From: Pseudonocardia autotrophica
Lineage (GTDB): Bacteria > Actinomycetota > Actinomycetes > Mycobacteriales > Pseudonocardiaceae
DNA: 64,000 nt
Reading direction: 5' to 3'
Assembly (NCBI RefSeq): GCF_003945385.1
Contig: NZ_AP018920.1
Coordinates: 1,612,001-1,676,000, forward strand
Part shown: positions 52,857 through 62,386 of the stretch, piece after piece
How positions within the stretch are numbered: position 1 is the stretch's first letter
Layout of the letters: each line of letters opens with the position of its first letter
Translations under genes and position numbers: made by a program
Notes under the pieces: model-generated
What the model saw: only the letters and a program-made list of their open reading frames with translations
Database searches by the model: none
What the model was told of the DNA's origin: nothing

Positions 52857-52981
52857 CGCCCACCCGCTCTCCCACCCGCCGGGGGGATGGCGTTCACAGC
52901 ATCCGTTGCCAGTCTCGGCACAACGCCCATGCGAGCCCACGGTTCGCACGGTTCTAGGCTCACCGCGCTCGAGGGGTTGCC

Positions 52982-54055
52982 ATGCTTGCCGAACGCACGA
53001 CACTCGCTCAGTTCCTCATCGAGGAGCGACGCCGCCACCCTGGGGCGAGCGGAGACCTCAATGCCCTCATCCTCGACGTCGCCCTCGCCTGCAAGGCGAT
53101 CTCCAACAAGGTCGCCGTCGGCGCCCTGGGAAACGTCCTAGGCAGCGCAGAGCAGACCAACGTTCAGGGCGAGGTCCAGCAGAAGCTCGACGTGATCGCC
53201 AATGACTACTTCCTGCGGGCGACGGAGTGGAACGGTCACGTCGCCGGCCTGGCATCCGAGGAACTGGACGATCCGTACAAGCTTCCCGACCAGTACCCGC
53301 GGGGGAAGTACTTGCTGGTGTTCGATCCGCTCGACGGATCGTCCAACATCGACGTGAACGTTTCCGTTGGCAGCATCTTCTCCGTCCTGCGGGCACCCGA
53401 CCCCGGGCGGGACCCCGCCCCCGAGCACTTCCTGCAGCCCGGGGTCGAGCAGGTCTGCGCCGGGTACGCCATCTACGGCCCGTCCACGATCCTGGTGCTG
53501 ACACTCGGGAACGGTGCCCACGCATTCACCCTCGACACCGTGCTCGGCGAGTTCATCCTGACCCGGGTCGGGATCCGGATCGCCGACAGCGCCTCGGAGT
53601 TTGCCATCAACGCCTCGAACAATCGCTTCTGGGAGCCGGCCGTGCGGCGCTACGTCGACGAGTGCCTCGCTGGGCGTGCCGGGCCGAGGGAGAAGGACTT
53701 CAACATGCGTTGGGTGGCCTCACTGGTGGCCGAGACGCACCGGATCCTCACGCGTGGCGGTGTCTTCCTCTATCCGCGCGACTCCAAGGACGCCGCCAAG
53801 CCGGGCAAGCTCCGACTGCTCTACGAGGCCAACCCCGTCGCGATGATCGTCGAGCAGGCCGGGGGGATGGCCAGTACCGGCCGCGGGCGCGTGCTCGATC
53901 TTGCTCCGAGTGAGCTGCACGAACGGGTTCCCCTGATCTTCGGGTCCCGTGACGAGGTGCAGCGCCTCGACCAGTACCACCGCGAGCAGCACGACCGCCC
54001 CTACGACTCACCGCTCTACGCCACACGTGGCCTGTTTCGCACGGCAACCGGCTGA
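52982..54055 (+). CDS. fbp: Class I fructose-1,6-bisphosphatase
   Basis: 357 residues. [46 protein letters not shown] with metal-binding acids and [20 protein letters not shown] are the FBPase I signatures. This second FBPase beside glpX may be the autotrophy-specific one. Followed by prk2, rpiB pseudogene and a CBS protein on the same strand. Confidence 0.95.
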   Translation: MLAERTTLAQFLIEERRRHPGASGDLNALILDVALACKAISNKVAVGALGNVLGSAEQTNVQGEVQQKLDVIANDYFLRATEWNGHVAGLASEELDDPYKLPDQYPRGKYLLVFDPLDGSSNIDVNVSVGSIFSVLRAPDPGRDPAPEHFLQPGVEQVCAGYAIYGPSTILVLTLGNGAHAFTLDTVLGEFILTRVGIRIADSASEFAINASNNRFWEPAVRRYVDECLAGRAGPREKDFNMRWVASLVAETHRILTRGGVFLYPRDSKDAAKPGKLRLLYEANPVAMIVEQAGGMASTGRGRVLDLAPSELHERVPLIFGSRDEVQRLDQYHREQHDRPYDSPLYATRGLFRTATG

Positions 54056-54070
54056 AAGGAGTCACCGCGC

Positions 54071-54955
54071 ATGTCACAGAAGCATCCGATCATCTCGGTC
54101 ACCGGGTCATCCGGGGCTGGAACGACGTCTGTGATGCGGACGTTCGACCAGATCTTCCGCCGGGAAGGTGTCAATGCGGCCTTCGTAGAGGGGGACAGCT
54201 TCCACCGGTACGACCGGGTCGAAATGCGGGCCGCCATGGCGGAGGCGCACGAGCGCGACGACCACGCCTTCAGTCACTTCGGGCCGAAAACCAACTTGTT
54301 CGAGCAGCTTGAGGAGTTGTTCCGATCCTACGCTGAGACCGGATCGGGCAAGGTGCGCAAGTACCTTCACGATGAGATCGAGGCCAAACCGTACGGGCAG
54401 AGCCCCGGCACCTTCACATCGTGGGAGGACCTCCCTGGTGACTCCGATCTGCTGTTCTACGAAGGACTGCATGGTGCCGTCGTCACCGATGGCGTAGACG
54501 TCAGCCAGCACGCGGACCTCAAGATCGGGGTCGTGCCGGTGATCAACCTCGAGTGGATCCAGAAGTTGCATCGGGACAACGTGGCTCGAGGGTACTCGAC
54601 CGAGGCGGTCACCGAAATCATCCTGCGACGGATGCCCGACTACGTCAACTACGTGTGTCCGCAGTTCTCGCGAACCGACGTCAACTTCCAGCGCGTTCCG
54701 GTCGTCGACACCTCGAACCCGTTCATTGCGCGAACGATTCCGACGGCCGACGAATCAATGCTCATCATCCGATTCAGAGATCCGCACGGCATCGATTTTC
54801 CCTACCTGGTCTCAATGCTGCACGACTCCTTCATGTCGCGTGCCAACACGATCGTGTGCCCTGGCGGGAAGATGGACCTTGCCATGCAGCTGATCTTCAC
54901 TCCTATGGTTCTGCGGTTGATGGACCGCCGCAGGTCTGAACGTGCAGGAAGCTGA
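54071..54955 (+). CDS. prk: Phosphoribulokinase, proteobacterial type (copy 2)
   Basis: 294 residues. P-loop ISVTGSSGAGTTSVMRTF has Thr in place of the P-loop Lys, as in this PRK class; FVEGDSFHRYDRVEM, HFGPKTNLFEQLEELF, LLFYEGLHGAVVTD and VNLEWIQKLHRDNVARGYSTEAVTEIILRRMPDYVNYV... continue the family pattern. About 290 residues, as in allosteric octameric PRKs activated by NADH. GAAAGGAG precedes the ATG. Probably the main Calvin-cycle PRK. Confidence 0.93.
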   Translation: MSQKHPIISVTGSSGAGTTSVMRTFDQIFRREGVNAAFVEGDSFHRYDRVEMRAAMAEAHERDDHAFSHFGPKTNLFEQLEELFRSYAETGSGKVRKYLHDEIEAKPYGQSPGTFTSWEDLPGDSDLLFYEGLHGAVVTDGVDVSQHADLKIGVVPVINLEWIQKLHRDNVARGYSTEAVTEIILRRMPDYVNYVCPQFSRTDVNFQRVPVVDTSNPFIARTIPTADESMLIIRFRDPHGIDFPYLVSMLHDSFMSRANTIVCPGGKMDLAMQLIFTPMVLRLMDRRRSERAGS

Positions 54956-54956
54956 G

Positions 54957-55294
54957 ATGCGTCTCTACCTTGGTTCTGACCACGCCGGCCACGAACTTGG
55001 GACGTGCCTCGTTGGGCAGTTGGCGTCGGATGCACATGACGTCTCGGACCTCGGCCCGAGCGAGTATGACGCCGAGTACGACTACCCGCCGTTCTGCATT
55101 GCTGTAGCGCAGGCCGTAGTCGATGATTCTGGCAGTTTGGGGATTGTGGTGGGCGGATCGGGAATGGCGAACAGATCGCCGCCAACAAGGTAAAGGACGT
55201 CCGTGCTGCACTGGCCTGGTCGGAAGCGACAGCCCGTTTGGCCCGAGAGCACAGCGAACAACGACTTGAGCATGTTCCTGCGTCCGGTCGATGA
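54957..55294 (+). pseudogene. rpiB: Ribose-5-phosphate isomerase B, frameshifted
   Basis: MRLYLGSDHAGHELGTCL, VSDLGPSEYDAEYDYPPFC and GIVVGGSGM are RpiB. One base is lost near 55162; the other frame resumes GEQIAANKVKDVRAALAWSEATARLAREH, and a second shift occurs near 55258 where the product degrades. The family also needs a C-terminal segment that is not seen. The regenerative pathway then needs an isomerase elsewhere (rpiA or another rpiB). Confidence 0.85.
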
Positions 55295-55460
55295 GCGGCC
55301 ACGCGGACGAGGTGATCAAGTCACGTATCGACACCGCGCGGATCCTTCGTCTCGTGTTCTCGCCAAGGATTCGAGTTTGGGCTCGCAATCAAATGCATTC
55401 AGGGTTGCCCGTGGCACCATTGAGGTCGGTAGTACCGATTCGTCCAGGAAGGAATCAGCG

Positions 55461-55895
55461 ATGCGGATCATTGGCATTCTGGACCAAAAGGGGCGCACTG
55501 TGCATGCTGTGTCTCCTGAGGCTCGCGTGACAGAGGCGGTAGATGTGTTGTGCGAGGCAGCGGTTGGTGCTGTCCTGGTGCGAGACGAAGATGGCAAGAT
55601 CCGCGGCATTCTTTCGGAGCGGGATATCGTGCGCGCCTTCCGGACTCGCGGTGCCAAACTTGCGGACGCCACGGTCGCGGATATCATGACCCGCAATGTG
55701 ACGACGTGTCGACCCAATGACACTGTGGCGGGCGCCATGGCGGTAATGACTCGAGGACGCTTTCGTCATCTACCGGTGATGGATGGAAGCCAACTGGTGG
55801 GGCTGGTGAGCATCGGTGACCTCGTCAAGCATCGGGTGCGAGAGATGGAGCTCGAGACTGGGGTACTCCGCGACATTGTGATCGCGAAGCGCTGA
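55461..55895 (+). CDS. CBS-domain pair protein
   Basis: 144 residues; GAAGGAATC precedes the ATG. Two CBS motifs: VSPEARVTEAVDVLCEAAVGAVLVRDEDGKIRGILSERDIVRAF and MTRNVTTCRPNDTVAGAMAVMTRGRFRHLPVMDGSQLVGLVSIGDLVKHRV. Such stand-alone pairs bind adenine nucleotides or NAD. It may report energy state to nearby metabolism (inference). The stretch 55896-56348 after it has no gene I recognise. Confidence 0.9.
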   Translation: MRIIGILDQKGRTVHAVSPEARVTEAVDVLCEAAVGAVLVRDEDGKIRGILSERDIVRAFRTRGAKLADATVADIMTRNVTTCRPNDTVAGAMAVMTRGRFRHLPVMDGSQLVGLVSIGDLVKHRVREMELETGVLRDIVIAKR

Positions 55896-56871
55896 ATGTG
55901 AGTTCCACGGCATCAGATGGTCGGTCAATTCCTCTGTCCGGTCTCGAAGTGGGTGCGGTGGTGGCAGACCGACTCGACCCACGCGGTGAACAATGCGCGT
56001 TGAGCTCAAGCAGCCTGGCGGGCGGGGACAACCCGCCGGTCGGCCAACTGGTCGGCGGTGGACAGCCAGCACGATCAGCGACACTGATGCCGACGGTGCC
56101 CACGCTGGGCCGGGTCTGGGCGGCGTACGTCGCCGACGACGCCGGGCACGCCGATGTCGCCGTGGCGGTGGCCGCGCTCGGGCTGGACGGCCCCAGCCCG
56201 CTGTCCGAGGCTTGTCCGGACCCGGACCGCCTTGCTGCCCCGGCCTCACCCCCCGGGTCCCCCGCGAGGGGGAACCCTCAACCGTCCCGCATCCCATAAC
56301 GTCCGACGCGCGGCGTCCCCCGACCGCCGCGAGATGGCGAGGTCGACGATGGCGCGGATCCCTGACTGCGACGGTGTGCACGGTGCGCCTGCACTCGTCC
56401 GCCTCGTGCACCAGGTGACCGCGCTCGAGTTCGGCCCGGCGACCCGCTACGACGGCGGGCTCCTCACCATCGAGCGCCACGACGCCGAACGGCTGCTGGC
56501 CCAACCGGCGCTCGCCGCGGTCCGGCTCTCGCTGGCCAGCCCCGGCGACTCCGTCCGCCTGGTCAAGGTGCTCGACGCGGTGGAGCCGCGCGCCAAGGGT
56601 GCCGGTGGCGGAGGGGTGTTCCCCGGCTTCGTCGGGCCGGCCCGGTCGCAGGGCCGGGGGAGCACGCACGTGCTGCGCGGCATGGCCGTGGTGGCGGCCG
56701 GGTACCTGCCCCGGGCCCAGGAGTCGCTGGTCGACATGTCCGGCCCGGCCGCGCCGCTGTCGCCGCTCGGGGCCACGCACAACCTGGTGGTCGAGTTCGA
56801 CCCGGCCCCCGACGCCCGCTGGGAGGACGTCGACGAAGCGGTAGCTGTCAAGTCAACTGAGACAGTTGATC

Positions 56872-57882
56872 TTACTGAGTTGGCTGTAGGACGGGTTGAT
56901 TGATCCACGCCTGCTCGGGCAGGCGCGGCGGGCTGGGCCGGCGACTGAATCGCTCGGGATACTGGGCGTGTGCGCGGTCGAGGACGGTCTGACGCTGAGC
57001 CCGGACCTCGGTCGCGGTGTCGAAGTGGATCGACGCCGGGGTGTGCATGCCGATGCCGGAGTGCCGATGCTCGTGGTTGTAGTGCTCGAAGAACCGCTCG
57101 CAGAACGCGCGGGCATCAGCGAGCGAGCCGAACCGGTCCGGGAAGTCCGGCACGTACTTCAGCGTCTTGAACTGCGCCTCGGAGAACGGGTTGTCATTCG
57201 AGCACTGCGGCCGGGAATGTGACCGGCAGATACCGAGATCGACCATCAGCTCCGATACCGGTTTCGAGGTCATCGACCCGCCCCGGTCGGCATGAATCGT
57301 CTGCGGGATGACGTGGTTGCGGGCGACTGCGTCGGCGAGGAAATCCTTCGCCACGACGGCATCCTCAGCGTTCGCGGCGAGCCATCCGACTACGTAGCGG
57401 GAGAAGATGTCGAGCACCACATACAGCTTGTACCACTCGCCCTTCCGCGGGCCCTTCAGCGCGGTGATGTCCCACGACCACACCTCGCTCGGGCCATGAG
57501 CGACCAGCTCCGGGCGCACCCGCGGCGGATGCGTGGCCTGGGCGCGCCGTTCCCGGTTCTGACCCGCTGCGCGGGCGATCCGGTACATGCTCGACTGCGA
57601 GCACCACCACCGGCCCTCGTCGAGCTCCCGGGCCCACACCTGCGGAATGGCCAGATCCCGGTAGTCCTCGGAGTTCAGCAGCGCGAGCACGGCGGCACGC
57701 TCGTCGTCGGTGATCGTCGAGGGCGGGAGCCGGCGCGCACGGTGCGGGCCGTGCAGCGGCCCGAGCGTCACCCCCGCCGGGTCGGCGCGGCGGTAGTGCG
57801 TGGCCCGCGACCGACCGGTCAACGCGCACGCCGCCTTGATCGACACCTCAGCGGCGCGCAACTCGGTGAACGCGCCGTTCAA
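56872..57882 (-). CDS. IS3-family transposase OrfB of copy B
   Basis: 336 residues with the same DDE core as copy A (WSWDITALKG, HADRGG, NPFSEAQFKTL). The frame is open further upstream through orfA antisense-frame sequence, which is not part of the protein. Intact, so mobility of this element is likely current. Confidence 0.9.
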   Translation of the reverse strand: MNGAFTELRAAEVSIKAACALTGRSRATHYRRADPAGVTLGPLHGPHRARRLPPSTITDDERAAVLALLNSEDYRDLAIPQVWARELDEGRWWCSQSSMYRIARAAGQNRERRAQATHPPRVRPELVAHGPSEVWSWDITALKGPRKGEWYKLYVVLDIFSRYVVGWLAANAEDAVVAKDFLADAVARNHVIPQTIHADRGGSMTSKPVSELMVDLGICRSHSRPQCSNDNPFSEAQFKTLKYVPDFPDRFGSLADARAFCERFFEHYNHEHRHSGIGMHTPASIHFDTATEVRAQRQTVLDRAHAQYPERFSRRPSPPRLPEQAWINQPVLQPTQ

Positions 57883-58355
57883 CGCCGCTTCCGCGGCGCC
57901 GGTGGTTCCTGGTCGTCCGCGCTCTCGGACAGCTGCTCCAAGAGCGCGTGCGCTTTTCCCATGATGTCCAACGCGGTCCGCGTCTTCGTCAGGTCGGATT
58001 CGAGTTTCGCGTTCCGGGCCCGGAGCCGTTCCAACTCGGCCGCCTCCGCCGACCGCTTCGGACGTTTCGCCGACCGCCTCGAATCGGCTACGCCCTCCAG
58101 CGCGCCGACGTCCCGGGCCCGGGTCCACTCGATCACGTGCGACGAATACAGGCCCTCCCGGCGCAGGACCGCGCCCTTCTCACCGTTCGGCGCGTTCTCA
58201 TACTCCGCGACGATCGCCAGCTTGTATTCCGCGCTGAACGACCTACGCGACGGACGCGGCGACGGACCACCAGCCGACCGCGGACCCGACGACGACGCCG
58301 TCGACCCGCTGCTGCCGGCCCCCGCACCGCGACGCTCCTCCGATGACACGAGCAC
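57879..58355 (-). CDS. IS3-family OrfA of copy B
   Basis: 158 residues. A Ser/Gly/Pro-rich N-terminus precedes RRSFSAEYKLAIVAEYENA and HVIEWTRARDVGALEG (HTH) and a coiled coil (AAELERLRARNAKLESDLTKT). The stop overlaps the orfB start by four bases. Confidence 0.88.
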   Translation of the reverse strand: MLVSSEERRGAGAGSSGSTASSSGPRSAGGPSPRPSRRSFSAEYKLAIVAEYENAPNGEKGAVLRREGLYSSHVIEWTRARDVGALEGVADSRRSAKRPKRSAEAAELERLRARNAKLESDLTKTRTALDIMGKAHALLEQLSESADDQEPPAPRKRR

Positions 58356-59270
58356 CAGGATCTCCGATCACGCCCTCTACTGTGAACCGCTGACTTCAAC
58401 CTGTCTCAGGTGATCTTGGCAGAGAGGGAAGCGCTGCGGCGCGGCGTGCTCGCGCTCGCGGCCCGGCTGGCCGAGGCGGCCCTCGACACCGAGCCCGATG
58501 TTGTCGAGCACGTGCCGGGCAGCGCACCGGTCGCCGGCCTCGACTTGCCCCGGGTGGTGGCGGTCACCAACCTGCAGACCCAGGGCGCGTTCAAGGACGT
58601 CTTCGTCTATGGCCGCAGCTTCCGTTCCTCCCTGCCGACGTTCGTCGACCCCGGGGACCTCGACGACGGCGCGGTGGTGAGCGGCCAGTTCGGCCACCCG
58701 GGGCTGAAGAACCCGACCTACCTGCACCAGAACAACCCGGTGGTGGAGGCACTGCGCGCCCGGCACGGCCGCGATCTGATGCTCGCCGGGGTGGTGCTCG
58801 CGCCCGAACCGACCGACCAGGCGGGCAAAGAACTCATCTCGGCGCACGTCGCCCGGCTCTGTGTGACGGCCGGGGTGCACGCCGCGGTGCTCACCAAGGA
58901 GGGCGGCGGCAACGCCGACGCCGACGTCGCCCTGAAGATGGACGCGCTGGAGGACGTCGGGATCACCGCGGTCGGCCTGTTCGGCGAGATGGCCGGGATC
59001 GACGGCACCGCCCCGCCGATCGTGGTTCCCCCTGAGCGGGCCACCGCGATGATCAGCACCGGCAACTACGACGCGCCGCTGCGGCTGCCCGCGGTGGCCA
59101 GGGCACTCGGTGGCGCCCGCTTCGCCCTGCTCGACGTTGCGGCCACCGAAGCGCTCGACGTCCCCACCGCGGTCGTCTACTGCTCGCTCAGCCCGCTCGG
59201 CTGGGGCCACCTGACCTGCAGGGAGGCCGCGTGAGACAGCGAGCCTGCCGGCGACGCTCAAGGAGCTGAC

Positions 59271-60578
59271 GTGACCCGGATCGTGCACTACCTCAACCAG
59301 TTCTTCGCCGGCGTGGGCGGTGAGGAGTCGGCCGGGAGCCCGCCCGCCCGCGTGGACGGCCCGGTGGGGCCGGGGCGGCGCCTGCAGGCGCTGCTCGGCG
59401 ACGGGTTCGAGATTGTCGCCACGGTCTGGTGTGGCGACGACTACGCCGCGGGGGAGCCGGGAGCCGTCGCGGAGATCCTCGCCCTCGCCGCCGAGGCGGA
59501 GCCGGACCTCATCGTGGCGGGGCCGGCCTTCGGCAGCGGCCGCTACGGTCTGGCGTGTGCCCGGGTGGCCGCGACCGCCGTCGCGGCCGGCACGCCCGCC
59601 CTGGCCGCTATGCACGAGGACAACCCCGGGCTGGAGGACGCCGGGGTCGCCCCGGTGGTCGGCATCGGGGCCACCAGCCGGGAGATGAAGAATTCGCTGC
59701 CGGTGCTGGCCGCGGCCACCCGGAAGGTCGCCGCGGGCGATCGGCTCACCCGCGAGGACGGACGGGCAGGGAAGCTGCCCCGCGAGTCCGTCACGAGCGA
59801 GAAGCGCGCCGCCGAGCGCGCCGTGGACCTGTTGCTGGCCCGCCTCGGCGGTGACCGGGACCGGACCGAGGTCCCGCTGCCTAGCTTCGACCACGTCACC
59901 CCGGCGCCGCCGTTGAAGGATCCGACGACCGCGACGATCGCGCTGGTCACCGAGGGCGCCCTCGTGCCGGACGGCAACCCAGACGGGCTGGAGTCCGCCC
60001 GGGCCAAGCGCTGGCTGCGCTACCGCATCGACGGCGTCGACACGCTGTCAGCCGGCAGCTGGCAGTCGGTGCACGGCGGATTCTCGACCGTCCGCGCCAA
60101 CGAGGATCCGAACCGGATCGTGCCCCTCGACGTGGCCCGCGACCTGGAGCGGGAGGGCGCGATCGGCCGCCTGCACGGCGAGTACCTGGTGACGGTGGGC
60201 AACGGCACCACGGTGTCCGCGGCCCGTCGCTACGGCACCGAGTGGGCCGCCGACCTGCGCCGGACCGAAGCCCGAGCGGCCATCCTCACCGCCACTTGAG
60301 GAACCGGAACGCGTTGCGGGTCAACGCTTGCGAAAGAGCTGGAGCGGGCCGGGATCCCGACGGTGGTGCTGTGCAACCTGGTCGGCATCGCCCAGCGGGT
60401 CGGCGCACCCCGGATCGTCCCCACCCGGGGCATCCCGTATCCGACCGGGGATCCGGAGCTGAGACCGGAGCAGGAACGCGCCTGGCGGCGCCGGCTGGTG
60501 GAACGGGCCCTGGAGGCGCTCGCCACACCGGTCGAGGGGCCCACCGTCTTCCCCGTCGACATCGGAGAGAACACATGA
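59271..60578 (+). CDS. grdB: Selenoprotein GrdB/GrdF/GrdH-like, component B gamma, with Sec at TGA 60297
   Basis: 435 residues if TGA 60297-60299 is read as selenocysteine (residue 343). IVHYLNQFFAGVGGEE, GPAFGSGRYGLACARVAATAV and PNRIVPLDVARDLEREGAIGRL lead to LTAT-U-GTGTRCGSTLAKELERAG, the UGTxTRCG context of the GrdB family; LVGIAQRVGAPRIVPTRGIPYPTGDP continues in frame to the stop at 60576. The homologous protein reads through to a normal end, so TGA is not a nonsense mutation. In the family this subunit binds the substrate (glycine, sarcosine or betaine). ATGA overlap with grdC. Confidence 0.88.
60311..60327 (+). promoter_or_regulatory. Candidate bacterial SECIS stem-loop of grdB
   Basis: GCGTTG-CGGGT-CAACGC is a perfect 6-bp stem with a 5-base loop. 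The loop begins 17 bases after the TGA, inside the 16-37 base range described for bacterial SECIS, and has G at its second position. This hairpin would position SelB with Sec-tRNA. Confidence 0.6.
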
Positions 60579-62017
60579 CGGCCACGCACGCCCCGGTCGT
60601 GGTGACCGCCACCACCCAGGTGCTGGCGCACACGCCCTCGCTGGCCCGGTTCGGTTCCAAGCCGGCCCGCAGCCTGCCCGGCAGACCCGAGGTCGACGAG
60701 CGCTTCACCGCCGCGCTGCGCAGCCACGCCGACGCGATCGCCTACTCGCCCCACCAGGCCTACATCGGCGCCCTGCATCCCCGCGACCTTCCGGCCAGGC
60801 CGTGGGCGGGGGTCACCGGTGGTGCCGCCGACCGCTTCGGCCCGGACGGCGAGGTGATGCCCGAGGCGGAGTTCGTTGGCCTGATGGCGGCGGTGGAGCA
60901 CTTCGGGCTGCTCACGCTGTCTCCGGCGGCCGTCGACGAGGCGCTCGCCGCGCTAGCCCGGCACCCGCTGGCCAAGTGGATGGACCTGGAGCGCCTCGAG
61001 GCCCACCGCGGCGACGCCGAGGCGGCGGCCGCCGAGCCCGGCACGCTCGTCGTATCCGGGTCGTCCGGCCCGCGGGCGGTGATGCGCCGTGCCCACGACA
61101 AGGACGAGGCGCTGTGCGCGTCGGTGCTGCTGGAGAATCTGGCCGGCAAGGCGACGGCCACCCTGGCGGTGCTGCATATGCTAGACCGCAGCGGCGTCGA
61201 CCCGACCTCGATCGACTACGTGCTCGGGTGCGGCGAGGAGGCCATCGGTGACCGCTACCAGCGCGGCGGTGGGAACATGGCCAAGGCGGTCGCCGAGGCG
61301 GCTGGGCTGACCGAGGCGTCCGGCGCCGACATCAAGGACTTCTGTGCCGCCCCGGTGCCGGCGCTGGTCATCGCGGCCAGCCTGGTGACCGCGGGGGTGT
61401 TCGAGCGGGTCGCTGTGGTGGCCGGCGGGTCGCTGCCGAAGCTGGGCATGAAGTTCGAGGGCCACCTCGCCCACGACCTGCCGGTCCTGGAGGACGTGCT
61501 GTGTGGTTCGGCCGCACTGGTCACCCGCGACGACGGCTGCTCGCCCCGGCTGCGGCTCGACGCGGTGGGACGCCACCGGGTGAGCGCGGGCGGCTCGGGC
61601 CCCCAGATCATGCAGGCGCTGGCCATCGAGCCGCTGGAGCGCCTCGGGCTGCGCACCACCGACGTCGACGACTACGCCACCGAGCTGCACAACCCGGAGA
61701 TCACCGAGCCGCAGGGCTCGGGTGACGTAGCCGCGCGCAACTACAAGACGTTGGCCGCGCTGGCCGCCCGGCGCGGCGACATCGAGCGCGGCGACATCGC
61801 GGACTTCGTGACCCGCCGGGGGATGCCCGGCTTCGCCCCCACGCAGGGGCATCTCGCGTCCGCGCTGTGCTACCTGCCGCACGCGACGACGCGGCTGACC
61901 ACGGGCGACGCCGAGCGGGTGCAGCTGGTGGGGAAGGGCAGCCTGTTCCTCGGCCGGATCACCCAGCTGTCGGACGGGATGAGCGTCCTGCTCGAACGCA
62001 ACGAGAGAGGTGGCTGA
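60575..62017 (+). CDS. grdC: Glycine/sarcosine/betaine reductase protein C beta subunit (GrdC)
   Basis: 480 residues from the ATG at 60575. TATTQVLAHTPSLARFGSKP, PHQAYIGALHP, VLGCGEEAIGDRYQRGGGNMAKA, IKDFCAAPVPALVIAASLV and YATELHNPEI are GrdC/FabH-like, with a Cys in the DFCAAP loop. Protein C turns the carboxymethyl selenoether on GrdA into acetyl phosphate. The usual partner GrdD (alpha) is not found in the window. Upstream open frame ignored. Confidence 0.88.
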   Translation: MTATHAPVVVTATTQVLAHTPSLARFGSKPARSLPGRPEVDERFTAALRSHADAIAYSPHQAYIGALHPRDLPARPWAGVTGGAADRFGPDGEVMPEAEFVGLMAAVEHFGLLTLSPAAVDEALAALARHPLAKWMDLERLEAHRGDAEAAAAEPGTLVVSGSSGPRAVMRRAHDKDEALCASVLLENLAGKATATLAVLHMLDRSGVDPTSIDYVLGCGEEAIGDRYQRGGGNMAKAVAEAAGLTEASGADIKDFCAAPVPALVIAASLVTAGVFERVAVVAGGSLPKLGMKFEGHLAHDLPVLEDVLCGSAALVTRDDGCSPRLRLDAVGRHRVSAGGSGPQIMQALAIEPLERLGLRTTDVDDYATELHNPEITEPQGSGDVAARNYKTLAALAARRGDIERGDIADFVTRRGMPGFAPTQGHLASALCYLPHATTRLTTGDAERVQLVGKGSLFLGRITQLSDGMSVLLERNERGG

Positions 62018-62034
62018 GATGGTGATGGACGTGG

Positions 62035-62370
62035 GTGACGGTCGTGGGTGATGTCGTCGAGGCGACTCGGGACGACTTCCGGGATCTGGTGGCCGACGGG
62101 CTGGTGCTCGTCGACGTCTGGGGACCGTGGTGCGCCCGGTGCCTGGCCCTCATGCCGCACGTCGACGAGCTCGCCGCGCAGCGCGACGACCTGCGGGTGG
62201 TCAAGCTGGAGGCCCCGAAGGCGCGCCGGCTCTGCATGGAGCTCAAGTTGATGGGCCTGCCCGCGTTCCTGCTCTTCGCCGGCGGCGAGGAGGTGTCGCG
62301 CATCGCCGATCCGAACCTGACCGCACAGCAGCTCGATTCCTGGCTGGACGAGTCACTCGCCAGGGCGTGA
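62035..62370 (+). CDS. Thioredoxin of the grd operon
   Basis: 111 residues, GTG start. DVWGPWCARCLALMPHVDEL gives a CxxC active site (CARC, unlike CGPC), GLPAFLLFAGGEEV the conserved cis-Pro. Dedicated thioredoxins feed electrons to grd reductases; the gene sits between grdC and grdA. Confidence 0.88.
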   Translation: MTVVGDVVEATRDDFRDLVADGLVLVDVWGPWCARCLALMPHVDELAAQRDDLRVVKLEAPKARRLCMELKLMGLPAFLLFAGGEEVSRIADPNLTAQQLDSWLDESLARA

Positions 62371-62386
62371 GAAGGAGGTGAGACGG

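Larger units (their letters stand above)
56840..58427 (-). mobile_element. IS3-family element, copy B, inserted in grdE
   Basis: 1588 bp, complete. Left end GGTAGCTGTCAAGTCAACTG and right end (inverted) CCTCTCTGCCAAGATCACCTG share CTGAGACAG just inside. Target duplication GAAGC at 56835-56839 and 58428-58432. Coding content equals copy A at the left window edge. Confidence 0.93.
56349..59234 (+). pseudogene. grdE: Glycine/sarcosine/betaine reductase component B alpha/beta (GrdE-like), IS-interrupted
   Basis: Part one (56349-56839) has YDGGLLTIERHDAERLL, SPGDSVRLVKVLDAVEPRAKG and GRGSTHVLRGMAVVAAGYLP...DMSGPAAPLSPLG; part two (58433-59234) has VAVTNLQTQGAFKDVFVYG, LDDGAVVSGQFGHPGL, TYLHQNNPVVEALRARHG. 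Removing the IS and one GAAGC restores one frame (WEDVDEALRRGVLALAARL) of about 430 residues, the normal size. The Asn-Cys pair used for pyruvoyl formation in clostridial GrdE (SGNCVSACD) is replaced by SGQFGHPGL. N-terminus uncertain: GTG at 56406 is an alternative. Confidence 0.85.

Noticed and set aside
55896..56348. Open frames between the CBS gene and grdE as a gene such as grdX
   Set aside because: No start signal, family motif or consistent codon pattern could be supported.
55896..56406. A glycine riboswitch upstream of the grd genes
   Set aside because: I looked for paired glycine aptamer cores before grdE and saw no convincing match; a covariance search would be decisive.
60297..60299. 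TGA as a nonsense mutation splitting grdB
   Set aside because: The family has Sec at this place and the frame continues with conserved sequence to a normal stop overlapping grdC.
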